This document shows positions 50,040-58,444 of a stretch of 64,000 nt of DNA, one piece after another. Location: NCBI RefSeq assembly GCF_037113525.1, contig NZ_CP146963.1:3224001-3288000 (forward strand), in the 5' to 3' direction. Origin of the DNA: Butyrivibrio fibrisolvens (GTDB lineage Bacteria; Bacillota; Clostridia; Lachnospirales; Lachnospiraceae). The notes beneath the pieces were generated by a model, which searched no databases, was not told the DNA's origin, and saw only the letters and a list, made by a program, of their open reading frames with translations. Within the stretch, counting starts at the first letter, position 1; every line of letters begins with the position of its first letter. A program made the position numbers and the translations under genes.

Positions 50040-51551
50040 TCATTCCGCAAGTCTTATCTTGGCAATATCCTGTACGTAAAGCGGATAGAAAGTATAACCT
50101 GTATACTTACTGTTCAGTGCAACGAAACATGGAAGATCCTGAATATATACAGCAGCTGCTGTCTGAGAAAGAATCTTCTCGCACTCTTTATAATACTTGA
50201 TCTGCTCAGCTTCATCTACTGTAGCCTGTGCTGCAGCAAAAGCTTTGTCATAGTCAGCATTGGAATAATTGAACATATTGTTCTTAGCATCTGAAGTATA
50301 ACGGTATAACAAAGCAGAAGCGTTAAGTGTTGAAGCATCAAATCCAAGGATCGTAGCCTCATATACCTTGTTATTATATACCTCATCAAGCCATGTATTC
50401 CAATCGATCTTCTGAATTACTGCTGTTACGCCGATAACTTCGAGCTGCTCAGCAATAACTTCTGCTGTATCGATGTGCTGTGTATAGTTTGAAGGAACTT
50501 TGATAGTAAAAGTAAATCCGTCAGCATAACCAGCCTGAGCAAGAAGCTCTTTAGCTTTTTCTACATCCTGATTATAAGTGTCGTTAAGTGACTCGTCAAA
50601 ATATTTATCAAATGAAGGGAACATAGCTGAACCAATCTCAACTCCTGCACCGCCTGATACGAAATTCATTATCTCCTGAGGATCGATCGCATAGCAAAGT
50701 GCCTGACGTACAAGCTCATTGTCAAAAGGCTCAACTGCGTTATTAACATAAAGTGCCTGAACAAGGTTCATTCCACCTTCATAGATCTGGAAAGACTCAG
50801 AAAGCTGCTCAGCCTGATCGCTTGTGATACGAGCGTACATATCAATTGATCCGCCTTCAAGATCAGTTACGATGCTGTCCGGATTAGCCTCAACCTTGAA
50901 TACTACATTCTGGATGTGGGCAGCATTCTCTTTGTCCCAGTAATCATCAAACTTCTCAACTACAAGGTTTTCAAGAGCTGTGCGTGATACGAACTTGTAA
51001 GGACCTGTTCCGATAGGATTAGTCTCAGGATCCTTAATGTCCTTAGGCATGATAGCTACTGTACAATAGCTAAGGAATTCTGTATTAGGCTTACTAAGAG
51101 ATATCTTTACATGGCTGTCATCAACCTTCTCTATAGCACTAACATCATCAAAGATTGCAGCTCCAGTATCTTTAAAGCGCTGAAGAGATGCAACTACGTC
51201 ATCAGCTGTAACTACCTCATTGTTATGGAAATGTACATTCTCACGGATTGTGAACGTATATTCAGTAGCATCATCAGATATTTCATATGAAGATGCAATT
51301 GCAGGATTCATATTACCTTTTTCATCAGGCTTTACAAGTCCTTCAAAAATATTGAAGAGAACCTCTCTCGTTCCTGCGGCCTGTGCGATGTGAGGATCAA
51401 GACTGTCGAGATCCTGCGGAATACCAACTGTAAATACTTCTCCTGATTTCTTGCCACAACCTGTCAGCATTGTAGCAGCTGCCATTGTCAGGGCACATAT
51501 AGCTGCAAGTCCTCTTCTTGCAACCTTTCCTGACCAAACATTCTTTTTCAT
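50040..51551 (-). CDS. oppA: Peptide ABC transporter solute-binding lipoprotein, OppA/DppA type
   Basis: A 503-residue extracellular binding protein of SBP family 5. The signal ends in the lipobox MLTGC with a following Lys/Ser linker. Family features include GTREVLFNIFEGLVKPDEKG, ASSYEISDDATEYTFTIREN and VRQALCYAIDPQEIM. Peptides are the most likely substrate given the opp order, but nickel or glycosides are handled by relatives. It is the first gene of the importer operon. Confidence 0.92.
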   Translation of the reverse strand: MKKNVWSGKVARRGLAAICALTMAAATMLTGCGKKSGEVFTVGIPQDLDSLDPHIAQAAGTREVLFNIFEGLVKPDEKGNMNPAIASSYEISDDATEYTFTIRENVHFHNNEVVTADDVVASLQRFKDTGAAIFDDVSAIEKVDDSHVKISLSKPNTEFLSYCTVAIMPKDIKDPETNPIGTGPYKFVSRTALENLVVEKFDDYWDKENAAHIQNVVFKVEANPDSIVTDLEGGSIDMYARITSDQAEQLSESFQIYEGGMNLVQALYVNNAVEPFDNELVRQALCYAIDPQEIMNFVSGGAGVEIGSAMFPSFDKYFDESLNDTYNQDVEKAKELLAQAGYADGFTFTIKVPSNYTQHIDTAEVIAEQLEVIGVTAVIQKIDWNTWLDEVYNNKVYEATILGFDASTLNASALLYRYTSDAKNNMFNYSNADYDKAFAAAQATVDEAEQIKYYKECEKILSQTAAAVYIQDLPCFVALNSKYTGYTFYPLYVQDIAKIRLAE

Positions 51552-51642
51552 AATATTCTCCTTTTAGAAATAACAATATTTCTTATAATAATTTTGAATT
51601 TTATTCAAAACTATCTTACCAGGTAAATCTGAACACAAACGA

Positions 51643-52122
51643 TCAGGAATCCTTACCGGATCCTTCAACCTCTTTGTTCATTACATCTTTGAGTTCATCC
51701 ATGAATGTATTGATATCCTTGAATTCGCGATATACAGATGCAAATCTTACATATGCTACAGGCTCGAGATCTTTCATCTTGTTCATTACAAGCTCACCTA
51801 TCTCACGGCTTGCGATCTCTCGCTTCTCCATATTGAAGATCTCTGCTTCAACACTGTCAACAAGCTTAGTGATCTGCTCTGCACTGACAGGTCTTTTGTG
51901 ACAGGCTCTTAAAATACCTGCTTCAATCTTGGATCTGTCATATGGCTCACGATTATTATCTTTCTTTATGATTATGATTGGAATAGTCTCAACTTTTTCA
52001 TAGGTCGTAAAACGCTTACCGCAGGAGTCACAAATACGTCTTCGTCTTATTGATGTATTATCATCTGCCGGACGAGAATCAATTACTCTTGTTTCGTCTT
52101 TACCACAAAACGGGCATTTCAT
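51643..52122 (-). CDS. nrdR: Ribonucleotide reductase regulator NrdR
   Basis: A 159-residue repressor that binds NrdR boxes upstream of ribonucleotide reductase genes when ATP or dATP is bound. The zinc ribbon has CPFC near the N-terminus and CDSC around residue 31, followed by RFTTYEKVE; the ATP-cone begins at about residue 50 (IIKKDNNREPYDRSKIEAGI). ATG 52122 follows GGGAGG at 8 bases, so the upstream ORF start is excluded. It follows ftsZ after a terminator, as in many clostridia. Confidence 0.96.
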   Translation of the reverse strand: MKCPFCGKDETRVIDSRPADDNTSIRRRRICDSCGKRFTTYEKVETIPIIIIKKDNNREPYDRSKIEAGILRACHKRPVSAEQITKLVDSVEAEIFNMEKREIASREIGELVMNKMKDLEPVAYVRFASVYREFKDINTFMDELKDVMNKEVEGSGKDS

Positions 52123-52154
52123 AGTGGTGTCCTCCCTTTGATGCATTAGTTTTT

Positions 52155-52189
52155 AAAAAACGCTTCAGATGCAGGCACCTGAAGCGTTT
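52155..52189 (-). terminator. Intrinsic terminator downstream of ftsZ
   Basis: On the minus strand AAACGCTTCAG pairs perfectly with CTGAAGCGTTT across a 10-base loop, followed by TTTAAAA. It separates the dcw cluster from nrdR. Confidence 0.85.
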
Positions 52190-52249
52190 AAATTTCTTAC
52201 GCAGTCAGCGTCTTTGCGCTTCCTGCAACATCTGTACAGTAGAATGTAT

Positions 52250-53563
52250 TTACTTTTTCTGTAAAAACTCAGGAATCTTAAGAGACTTAGGCTCTACAGT
52301 AGATCTTACGCTGCTATCGCTGCGGAAGAATGATCTTGTAGTAGTCTGTGGCTCAGCTTCAACAGCAGGCTCTGCTGTTGCAACCGGTGTTGTCTGCGCT
52401 GTTGCAGTCTGAACCGGCTGTGTCATTGTCTGAGGATTTACAAATGGTCTTGGCTGCGGTATAGATGTTGTCGGAACAACAGGTCTAACAAATGGCTGTG
52501 AAGGCTGTGGTCTAGGACCTGCACTTACGCCTGCCATCTGTGACGCACCCTGATTCACAGGCTGTCTTGCAGGAGCAGCAGCTGTATTCTTAGCTATATT
52601 CATAGCATTTGCACGATCTTCAATTCCAGTAGCGATAACTGTAATGTTACATGTATCAGACTGTGACTGATCATATACAGCACCAAAGATGATATTGGCT
52701 CTCTCGCCGGCAAGTTCCTGTACATAGCTTGCAGCATCAGATGCATCAGCAAGACCGATATCACCGGATACATTGATGATAACATCAGAAGCACCGGAAA
52801 TAGTTGTATCAAGAAGAGGACTTTCAACAGCAAGCTTAACTGCATCTGCAGCCTTGTGGTCTCCTGTTCCTGTTCCGATACCGATATGTGCGATTCCCTT
52901 ACCCTTCATTGCTGTCTGTACGTCAGCAAAGTCAAGGTTAATAAGACCAGGTACATTAATAAGATCGGTAATACCCTGAACTGCCTGCTGAAGGACTTCG
53001 TCAGCCTTCTTAAGAGCATCGGGCATAGATGTACGACGGTCTACGATCTGCAATAATTTATCATTAGGGATAACGATAAGAGTATCTACGTTATTCTTGA
53101 GATTTTCGATTCCCATGAGGGCATTCTGCATTCTGGTACGTGCTTCAAAGCTAAAAGGCTTTGTAACAATACCAACAGTGAGAATTCCCATATCCTTAGC
53201 GGCCTTGGCAACTATCGGAGCAGCACCTGTTCCAGTTCCGCCTCCCATACCGCATGTAACGAAGACCATATCAGCACCCTTAAGTGCGCTATTGATGTCT
53301 TCTACGCTTTCTTCTGCAGCTTTCTCTCCAACTTCAGGTTTAGCACCAGCTCCTAATCCCTTAGTGAGCTTCTCTCCGATCTGCAGAAGTTTTGGTGCCT
53401 TACATAATTGAAGAGCCTGCTTATCTGTATTCATGCCGATAAACTCGACACCGGTCACGTTCTCGTCAACCATTCTATTAACAGCATTGTTGCCTGCACC
53501 ACCAACTCCAACTACGATGATTTTGCACGCAGCTTCAGCCTCATTCGACTTGATTTCCAGCAA
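52250..53563 (-). CDS. ftsZ: Cell division protein FtsZ
   Basis: A 437-residue tubulin-like GTPase that forms the Z ring. GTP-binding motifs GVGGAGNNAVNRM and GGGTGTGAAPIVA are present, with the T7 loop NLDFADVQTAM. A long Pro/Gln/Thr-rich linker (about 325-415) leads to the conserved C-terminal peptide KSLKIPEFLQKK, which binds FtsA or SepF. The start is TTG after GGAGG at 7 bases. It is the last gene of the dcw run. Confidence 0.97.
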   Translation of the reverse strand: MLEIKSNEAEAACKIIVVGVGGAGNNAVNRMVDENVTGVEFIGMNTDKQALQLCKAPKLLQIGEKLTKGLGAGAKPEVGEKAAEESVEDINSALKGADMVFVTCGMGGGTGTGAAPIVAKAAKDMGILTVGIVTKPFSFEARTRMQNALMGIENLKNNVDTLIVIPNDKLLQIVDRRTSMPDALKKADEVLQQAVQGITDLINVPGLINLDFADVQTAMKGKGIAHIGIGTGTGDHKAADAVKLAVESPLLDTTISGASDVIINVSGDIGLADASDAASYVQELAGERANIIFGAVYDQSQSDTCNITVIATGIEDRANAMNIAKNTAAAPARQPVNQGASQMAGVSAGPRPQPSQPFVRPVVPTTSIPQPRPFVNPQTMTQPVQTATAQTTPVATAEPAVEAEPQTTTRSFFRSDSSVRSTVEPKSLKIPEFLQKK

Positions 53564-53676
53564 AACAACTCCTCCTTCACGTCCAGTTTTAAAACCCTAC
53601 CATTTATATATCATACGATTTTTTTGGGTTTTTAGCAACTGTCATTTTTAATAATATCAGCTAATTTGGCTTGAAT

Positions 53677-54702
53677 TTATGACGCTTCTTCAAATCTGAC
53701 TGATTCAGTATTTTCATCATAGTCTTCAAGATGAAGCGTTCCCTTTTTACCTTCCAGAGATGGAAGTATATACGGTAATTGTATCACTTTTTCGTCAATA
53801 TTTTTCTTAGAACCTATTGCAACTTCAATATTGTCAAAATAAAGATACACATTATACCCTTTATCAAAATACATTTGGTCTGCCGACAGACTATATTTGG
53901 ACAATAGCTGCGTCAGATCGAGTATCTCAGAGAATACACTCTTGTCTTCAACAGGAAGTGCCTCATACAAAACGACGCTGTCAAACTTAAGACCCTTAAC
54001 AACAGGGACTCCTTCCAAAAGTTCGGACGATCCTTCAACAATTATTCCTTCTCTGTCAAAATACATGTAGTTCTCAAGATAACTAATACATCCTGCCAAC
54101 GCTTTCTCATATACACGGATATCGATAGTGTCAGCAGACTTTATATCCACTGTTATCTTTTCTATAAAAGGTATATTAACGATAGACTTGTTATGGTATT
54201 TGAAGCTCAGATACAGGGAGTTATGTGCAAACATACCGTTCATTACCATATCCTGAATCTCTTCATCAGTATAGTATGTATTGCCGACTACATTTGCAGT
54301 CTTAACTCTGTAATGAGACCTTACGTACTGAATTCCCCCTATTCCCAACAAAACTATCAATCCTATAGTAAACACAAGGATCAGTATGCTCTTGTGAAGT
54401 CTTAGCATCTCAAGAGGTGAGAGCCTTGGTTTTTTAGGCTTTCTGAATGCAGGCTCAATTATTTTCCTGTTTCTCTTCACAGGAGAAACAGCACTTTCTT
54501 TTTGTGGTCTTCCCGATGAAGATCTTCCTGATGAACTTCTTACTGATGAAGGCCTTACTGATGAAGGCCTTACTGATGAACTTTTTACCGATGAAGATCT
54601 TCCTGACGAAGTTCTCCCTGATGAAGCTCTTACTGCCTGGCTCCGACCTGCAGCATATGCTCCCTGAGGGTGTCTTCTCTTTTTCTTTGTCATATTACTC
54701 AT
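53677..54702 (-). CDS. ftsQ: Cell division protein FtsQ/DivIB
   Basis: A 341-residue single-pass membrane protein of the divisome. The cytoplasmic N-terminal part (about 1-100) is highly basic and Ser-rich with eight 5-residue repeats (SSVRP/SSGRS type), followed by KPRLSPLEMLRLHKS and one membrane helix (about 115-135). The extracellular POTRA domain begins at RSHYRVKTANVVGNTYYTDEEIQDM. It lacks a strong ribosome site; ATG 54702 overlaps the ftsW stop by 8 bases and suggests coupling, while ATG 54729 is an alternative. Confidence 0.88.
   Translation of the reverse strand: MSNMTKKKRRHPQGAYAAGRSQAVRASSGRTSSGRSSSVKSSSVRPSSVRPSSVRSSSGRSSSGRPQKESAVSPVKRNRKIIEPAFRKPKKPRLSPLEMLRLHKSILILVFTIGLIVLLGIGGIQYVRSHYRVKTANVVGNTYYTDEEIQDMVMNGMFAHNSLYLSFKYHNKSIVNIPFIEKITVDIKSADTIDIRVYEKALAGCISYLENYMYFDREGIIVEGSSELLEGVPVVKGLKFDSVVLYEALPVEDKSVFSEILDLTQLLSKYSLSADQMYFDKGYNVYLYFDNIEVAIGSKKNIDEKVIQLPYILPSLEGKKGTLHLEDYDENTESVRFEEAS
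54515..54634. repeat. 15-bp in-frame tandem repeat in ftsQ
   Basis: Eight tandem 15-base units beginning GATGAA (plus strand) cover 54515-54634, two of them identical (GATGAAGGCCTTACT). They encode Ser/Arg-rich five-residue units in the cytoplasmic tail of FtsQ. Because 15 is a multiple of 3, copy number changes stay in frame. Confidence 0.93.
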
Positions 54703-55858
54703 ACTCGGCAGAAGATATCCTTGATACATTTAATGCTATTCCAATCTCTACCAGCTGCATAACCACCGCGGAGCCGCCAAAACTGATAAATGGCAGTGTG
54801 ATACCGGTATTAGGAATAGTATTGGTAACAACGGCAATGTTAAGGATAACCTGAATGGATACATGCGCCAGAACGCCGATCACAAGAAGTGCTCCAAACA
54901 TATCCGTTGTAGAATCAGCAACAAGTTTAAGTCTCCATATAAGGAGCATGAACATGATCATGATAGCGATGGCTCCAAACAGTCCAAGTTCTTCGCATAT
55001 GATAGAAAAGATCATATCGTTCTGAGCTTCAGGCAAGAAGCCAAGCTTTTGCATACTCTCTCCAAGTCCTTTACCAAAAAGTCCGCCTGATCCAATGGCG
55101 TACAGAGCCTGAATGGTCTGGTGACCTTTTCCACTTGCATACTGCTCTGGATGAAGCCAGGCCAGAATACGCATGAATCTGAAGTTCATGCTGTCTGTTG
55201 ATGATGATACTGCATAGGATATAGCAAGCGCCGCAATACCAGCTGTTCCAGCTCCAAGGACTATAAATCTTCTATAGTCGGGACAGGATACAAACAGCAT
55301 CGCTACTGCTATACATACAATAATAAGTGCAGAACTAAGGTTTCTTGTTAGTGAATAAACCAGAAAAGCAGGAACAACTGACATTCCAAGAGTTATCCAG
55401 AATCCTCTCCTTGTGGAAACCTGCTTACCAAGCTGCGAGACGAATCCCGCAAGGAATATTATCATCAGAAGCTTGCTGACCTCTGCCGGCTGAACAGATA
55501 CGCCGAAGATCCTGACCCATCTGGTCGCACCGTTTGCAGAGTAAGCAAGCGAAGTCTTTACAAGAAAGGGTGCAGCACATGCACCCGCATACGCAACGAT
55601 CGTAAAACGTTTATATATCTTATAGTTAGGCCAGAAAGATATAAACAACATTACGGCAAGTCCAAATGCCGTAGATCCGGCCTGTCTGTTAAAAAAGTAC
55701 CATGCATTTCCGTACTTAAGATTTGCTTCATAGGAACTCGTAGACAGAAGCATAATAAGTCCGAATACAAGTAGGAACAGCACTATAAAAATGAGACCAT
55801 AATTGACATAATAGGTCTTTTTAAATCTTGCTCTTACTCTTTCTTGCGCATCTGTCAT
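54695..55858 (-). CDS. ftsW: SEDS peptidoglycan polymerase FtsW
   Basis: A 387-residue membrane protein with about ten helices that polymerises septal glycan strands with its PBP partner. The SEDS motifs are YSANGATRWVRIFGVSVQPAEVSKL, LGLFGAIAIM and LPFISFGGSA. ATG 55858 has GGAGGGGG at good spacing; the ORF's first 19 codons are excluded. It overlaps ftsQ and follows murD. By family it could also be RodA/SpoVE, but position in dcw favours FtsW. Confidence 0.93.
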   Translation of the reverse strand: MTDAQERVRARFKKTYYVNYGLIFIVLFLLVFGLIMLLSTSSYEANLKYGNAWYFFNRQAGSTAFGLAVMLFISFWPNYKIYKRFTIVAYAGACAAPFLVKTSLAYSANGATRWVRIFGVSVQPAEVSKLLMIIFLAGFVSQLGKQVSTRRGFWITLGMSVVPAFLVYSLTRNLSSALIIVCIAVAMLFVSCPDYRRFIVLGAGTAGIAALAISYAVSSSTDSMNFRFMRILAWLHPEQYASGKGHQTIQALYAIGSGGLFGKGLGESMQKLGFLPEAQNDMIFSIICEELGLFGAIAIMIMFMLLIWRLKLVADSTTDMFGALLVIGVLAHVSIQVILNIAVVTNTIPNTGITLPFISFGGSAVVMQLVEIGIALNVSRISSAEYE

Positions 55859-55936
55859 AAGTAGTCCCCCTCCATAGGTAATAAACAGCAACTTCCTATT
55901 AATTCTAAAAATCACATTTCACTACAATAAGTATTA

Positions 55937-57295
55937 TCAAAGCGAATTGACGTAATTCTTGAACATCTTGCCCCTAACTTCATAACTCGGGAACATATCC
56001 CAGCTTGCACATGCAGGTGAAAGAAGTACTGCATCTCCCGGCTCAGCATTTTCTGTGCAATATTTCAAAGCTCCTTCAAAAGAGTCTTCGTGATGGATAG
56101 CTGTAAAACCATGCTTTCTTGCACAAGCATCGATCTTATCAGCAGTTGCACCGATAAGTACCAGTTCCTTGACCTTACCGTCAAAAGCCTCTATCCACTC
56201 ATCATATTCACTACCCTTATCATATCCGCCGCCAATAAGGAATGTAGGCTTACTCATAGCCTTGATTCCCTGAATAGCCGCATCAGGGTTGGTTCCCTTT
56301 GAATCGTTATAATAATCAACTCCGTTCTTGGTTCCGGAGAATTCTATTCTGTGTTCTACAGCCTTAAAATCATGAATTACTCTAAGGATCGTAGCCATAG
56401 GCACTTTCATTGCCATAGCCATGGCGATCGCTGCCATAACATTTTCTACATTACAAAGTCCCACGAGGTTCATATCATGAATGTTCATGATACGTACAGG
56501 CTCTGAATCTCCTGCAAGATATATCTCTTCACCATCAAGGTAGAAGCCCTTTTCAAGCTTTTCATGGGATGAGAAAAAAACCACTTTAGAAGGACAGTTC
56601 TTTGCAAACTCTCTTGTATACTCATTGTCATAGTTAAGTACACAGGTATCTTCTGATGTACCGTTAACTGTAACGTTCTCCTTACACCTTGCATAGTTCT
56701 CCATTGTATGGTGTCTGTTAAGGTGATCAGGTGTGATATTAAGTATAGCTGATACATTAGCATGGAAATTCTCAACAGCTTCAAGCTGGAAAGAACTGAT
56801 CTCAGCTACTGTTACGCTATCATCAGTCATCTTCTGAGCTTCAAGGGCATATGAATGTCCGATGTTACCTACAACATAGACATCTTTGAAATATGCCTTC
56901 ATTATCTCGCCTACAAGTGTTGTAGTTGTAGTCTTGCCATTTGTACCTGTGATGGCGATGAGTTTACCTTTTGCAAAGTTGTAAGCAAGCTCGATCTCAC
57001 TCCATACAGGAATATTTCTGTCTGTAAAAGACTTGATAGTATCTGTATCAAGCGGTACTGCAGGACTTGGTACTACAAGCACTATCTCTTTTGCCAGATC
57101 TTCAGGAAGCTTTCCAATAACTACTTTAACGTTATCTGCGTCATGCTCAAGCTTAGCTTTAACATCAGCTTCATTTGTTTTTTCATTTTCATCAAGAAGA
57201 ATCGGCCATGCTCCTGCATTACACAGAAGGTGTGCTGAGCCGATACCGGATAAGCCCGTTCCTATAACGAGTACTTTTTTATCCTTTAAATCCAT
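55937..57295 (-). CDS. murD: UDP-N-acetylmuramoyl-L-alanine-D-glutamate ligase
   Basis: A 452-residue cytoplasmic ATP-dependent ligase adding D-Glu to UDP-MurNAc-L-Ala. The P-loop is ITGTNGKTTTTTLVGE, with the Mur ligase motifs SSFQLEAVENFHANVSAI, NITPDHLNRH and YYNDSKGTNPDA. The carbamoylated Lys should lie in the central domain. GGAGG precedes the ATG. It lies between mraY and ftsW; murE, murF, murG and murC are not in this cluster. Confidence 0.96.
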   Translation of the reverse strand: MDLKDKKVLVIGTGLSGIGSAHLLCNAGAWPILLDENEKTNEADVKAKLEHDADNVKVVIGKLPEDLAKEIVLVVPSPAVPLDTDTIKSFTDRNIPVWSEIELAYNFAKGKLIAITGTNGKTTTTTLVGEIMKAYFKDVYVVGNIGHSYALEAQKMTDDSVTVAEISSFQLEAVENFHANVSAILNITPDHLNRHHTMENYARCKENVTVNGTSEDTCVLNYDNEYTREFAKNCPSKVVFFSSHEKLEKGFYLDGEEIYLAGDSEPVRIMNIHDMNLVGLCNVENVMAAIAMAMAMKVPMATILRVIHDFKAVEHRIEFSGTKNGVDYYNDSKGTNPDAAIQGIKAMSKPTFLIGGGYDKGSEYDEWIEAFDGKVKELVLIGATADKIDACARKHGFTAIHHEDSFEGALKYCTENAEPGDAVLLSPACASWDMFPSYEVRGKMFKNYVNSL

Positions 57296-57380
57296 TTATA
57301 GATCCTCCATAAAAACTTAAATATCCAAATAAGATCAATTTTCTTAAGATCTTTCTTTTAGAAAAGCCAAGAGCTTTGGA

Positions 57381-58355
57381 TCACCATTTAATAGCCATAA
57401 GGCCAATAAGCGATGCGATAATTGTTACTGTTGTAAACACGTTAACTACCTTAGTCTCAGACCAGCCGCCTTTTTCGTAGTGGTGATGGATAGGGGCCAT
57501 TCTGAAGATTCTTTTGCCATGAGTAATTTTGAAATAACCTACCTGAAGCACAACTGAGATTACTTCTACTGCGTAGATGATTCCAACGATCGGAATCCAG
57601 AGTGTAAGGCCTGTAAGGTAGCTTATTGCTACTACGTAGCCGCCGATTGCAAGTGAGCCGCCATCTCCCATGTAAACCTTGCCGGGATATACATTGTAAT
57701 AAAGGTATCCAAGAAGGCCGCCGAGAAGTGCTGCGCTAACAGGTGATAACTCGCAGTTTGTCAGCATTGCTACGATGATAAAAAATGTTGCAACTGCTGC
57801 TGTAACTGATCCGCAAAGGCCGTCAACACCGTCTGTAAAATTGGTTCCGTTAGTTGTAGCAAGGGCTACAAGGAAAAGGAACGGGATGTTGAAAAGTCCA
57901 AGGTTTATCTCTTTACCCACAATCGGGATGTACATATTGTAAAAGTCCGGAATAAAGGCATTTACAAAAAATACGAACACGACCATTACGATAAACTGCA
58001 AAAGAAGCTTCTGCCATACGCGAAGGCCGAGGTTTCTGTGCATAACGACTTTGATGTAATCATCTATAAAACCCACGATATAAAAGCCAAAGGTCAGGAT
58101 CAAAACTGCCCACAGCTTAGGAGTCTTGATCGCATATGGAATAGTTACGATGAGCATGGGAAGAAGGAAAATGATTCCTCCCATAAGGGGTGTTCCAGCT
58201 TTTTTCTTATGAGACTCAAGGCCTTCTTCTCTTTCTGAGTCCTTGATTCCAAGGCTCTTAAGGATCGGAATGATGATCTTACCTGCGATCAGGGCCAGGA
58301 TCCAGGCGCAAAGCACAGGTCCTACAAGGTATTTGAACAAAATTTCATTAGTCAT
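57381..58355 (-). CDS. mraY: Phospho-N-acetylmuramoyl-pentapeptide transferase
   Basis: A 324-residue integral membrane enzyme with about ten helices that transfers phospho-MurNAc-pentapeptide to undecaprenyl phosphate, forming lipid I. Diagnostic motifs are GTPLMGGIIFL, FIDDYIKV with catalytic Asp residues, TNFTDGVDGLCGS and KVYMGDGGSLAIGG, plus the late MAPIHHHYEKGGWSE. ATG 58355 has GGGAG at 9 bases; an upstream ATG overlaps the ribosome site. Confidence 0.96.
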   Translation of the reverse strand: MTNEILFKYLVGPVLCAWILALIAGKIIIPILKSLGIKDSEREEGLESHKKKAGTPLMGGIIFLLPMLIVTIPYAIKTPKLWAVLILTFGFYIVGFIDDYIKVVMHRNLGLRVWQKLLLQFIVMVVFVFFVNAFIPDFYNMYIPIVGKEINLGLFNIPFLFLVALATTNGTNFTDGVDGLCGSVTAAVATFFIIVAMLTNCELSPVSAALLGGLLGYLYYNVYPGKVYMGDGGSLAIGGYVVAISYLTGLTLWIPIVGIIYAVEVISVVLQVGYFKITHGKRIFRMAPIHHHYEKGGWSETKVVNVFTTVTIIASLIGLMAIKW

Positions 58356-58444
58356 AATTAGCATCTCCCAAAACTATTAACGAACTTATCGAACGCCGTA
58401 TATAAGCGCAGCTTTGATCTTACAGATCTCAAAGCATGCTACTT

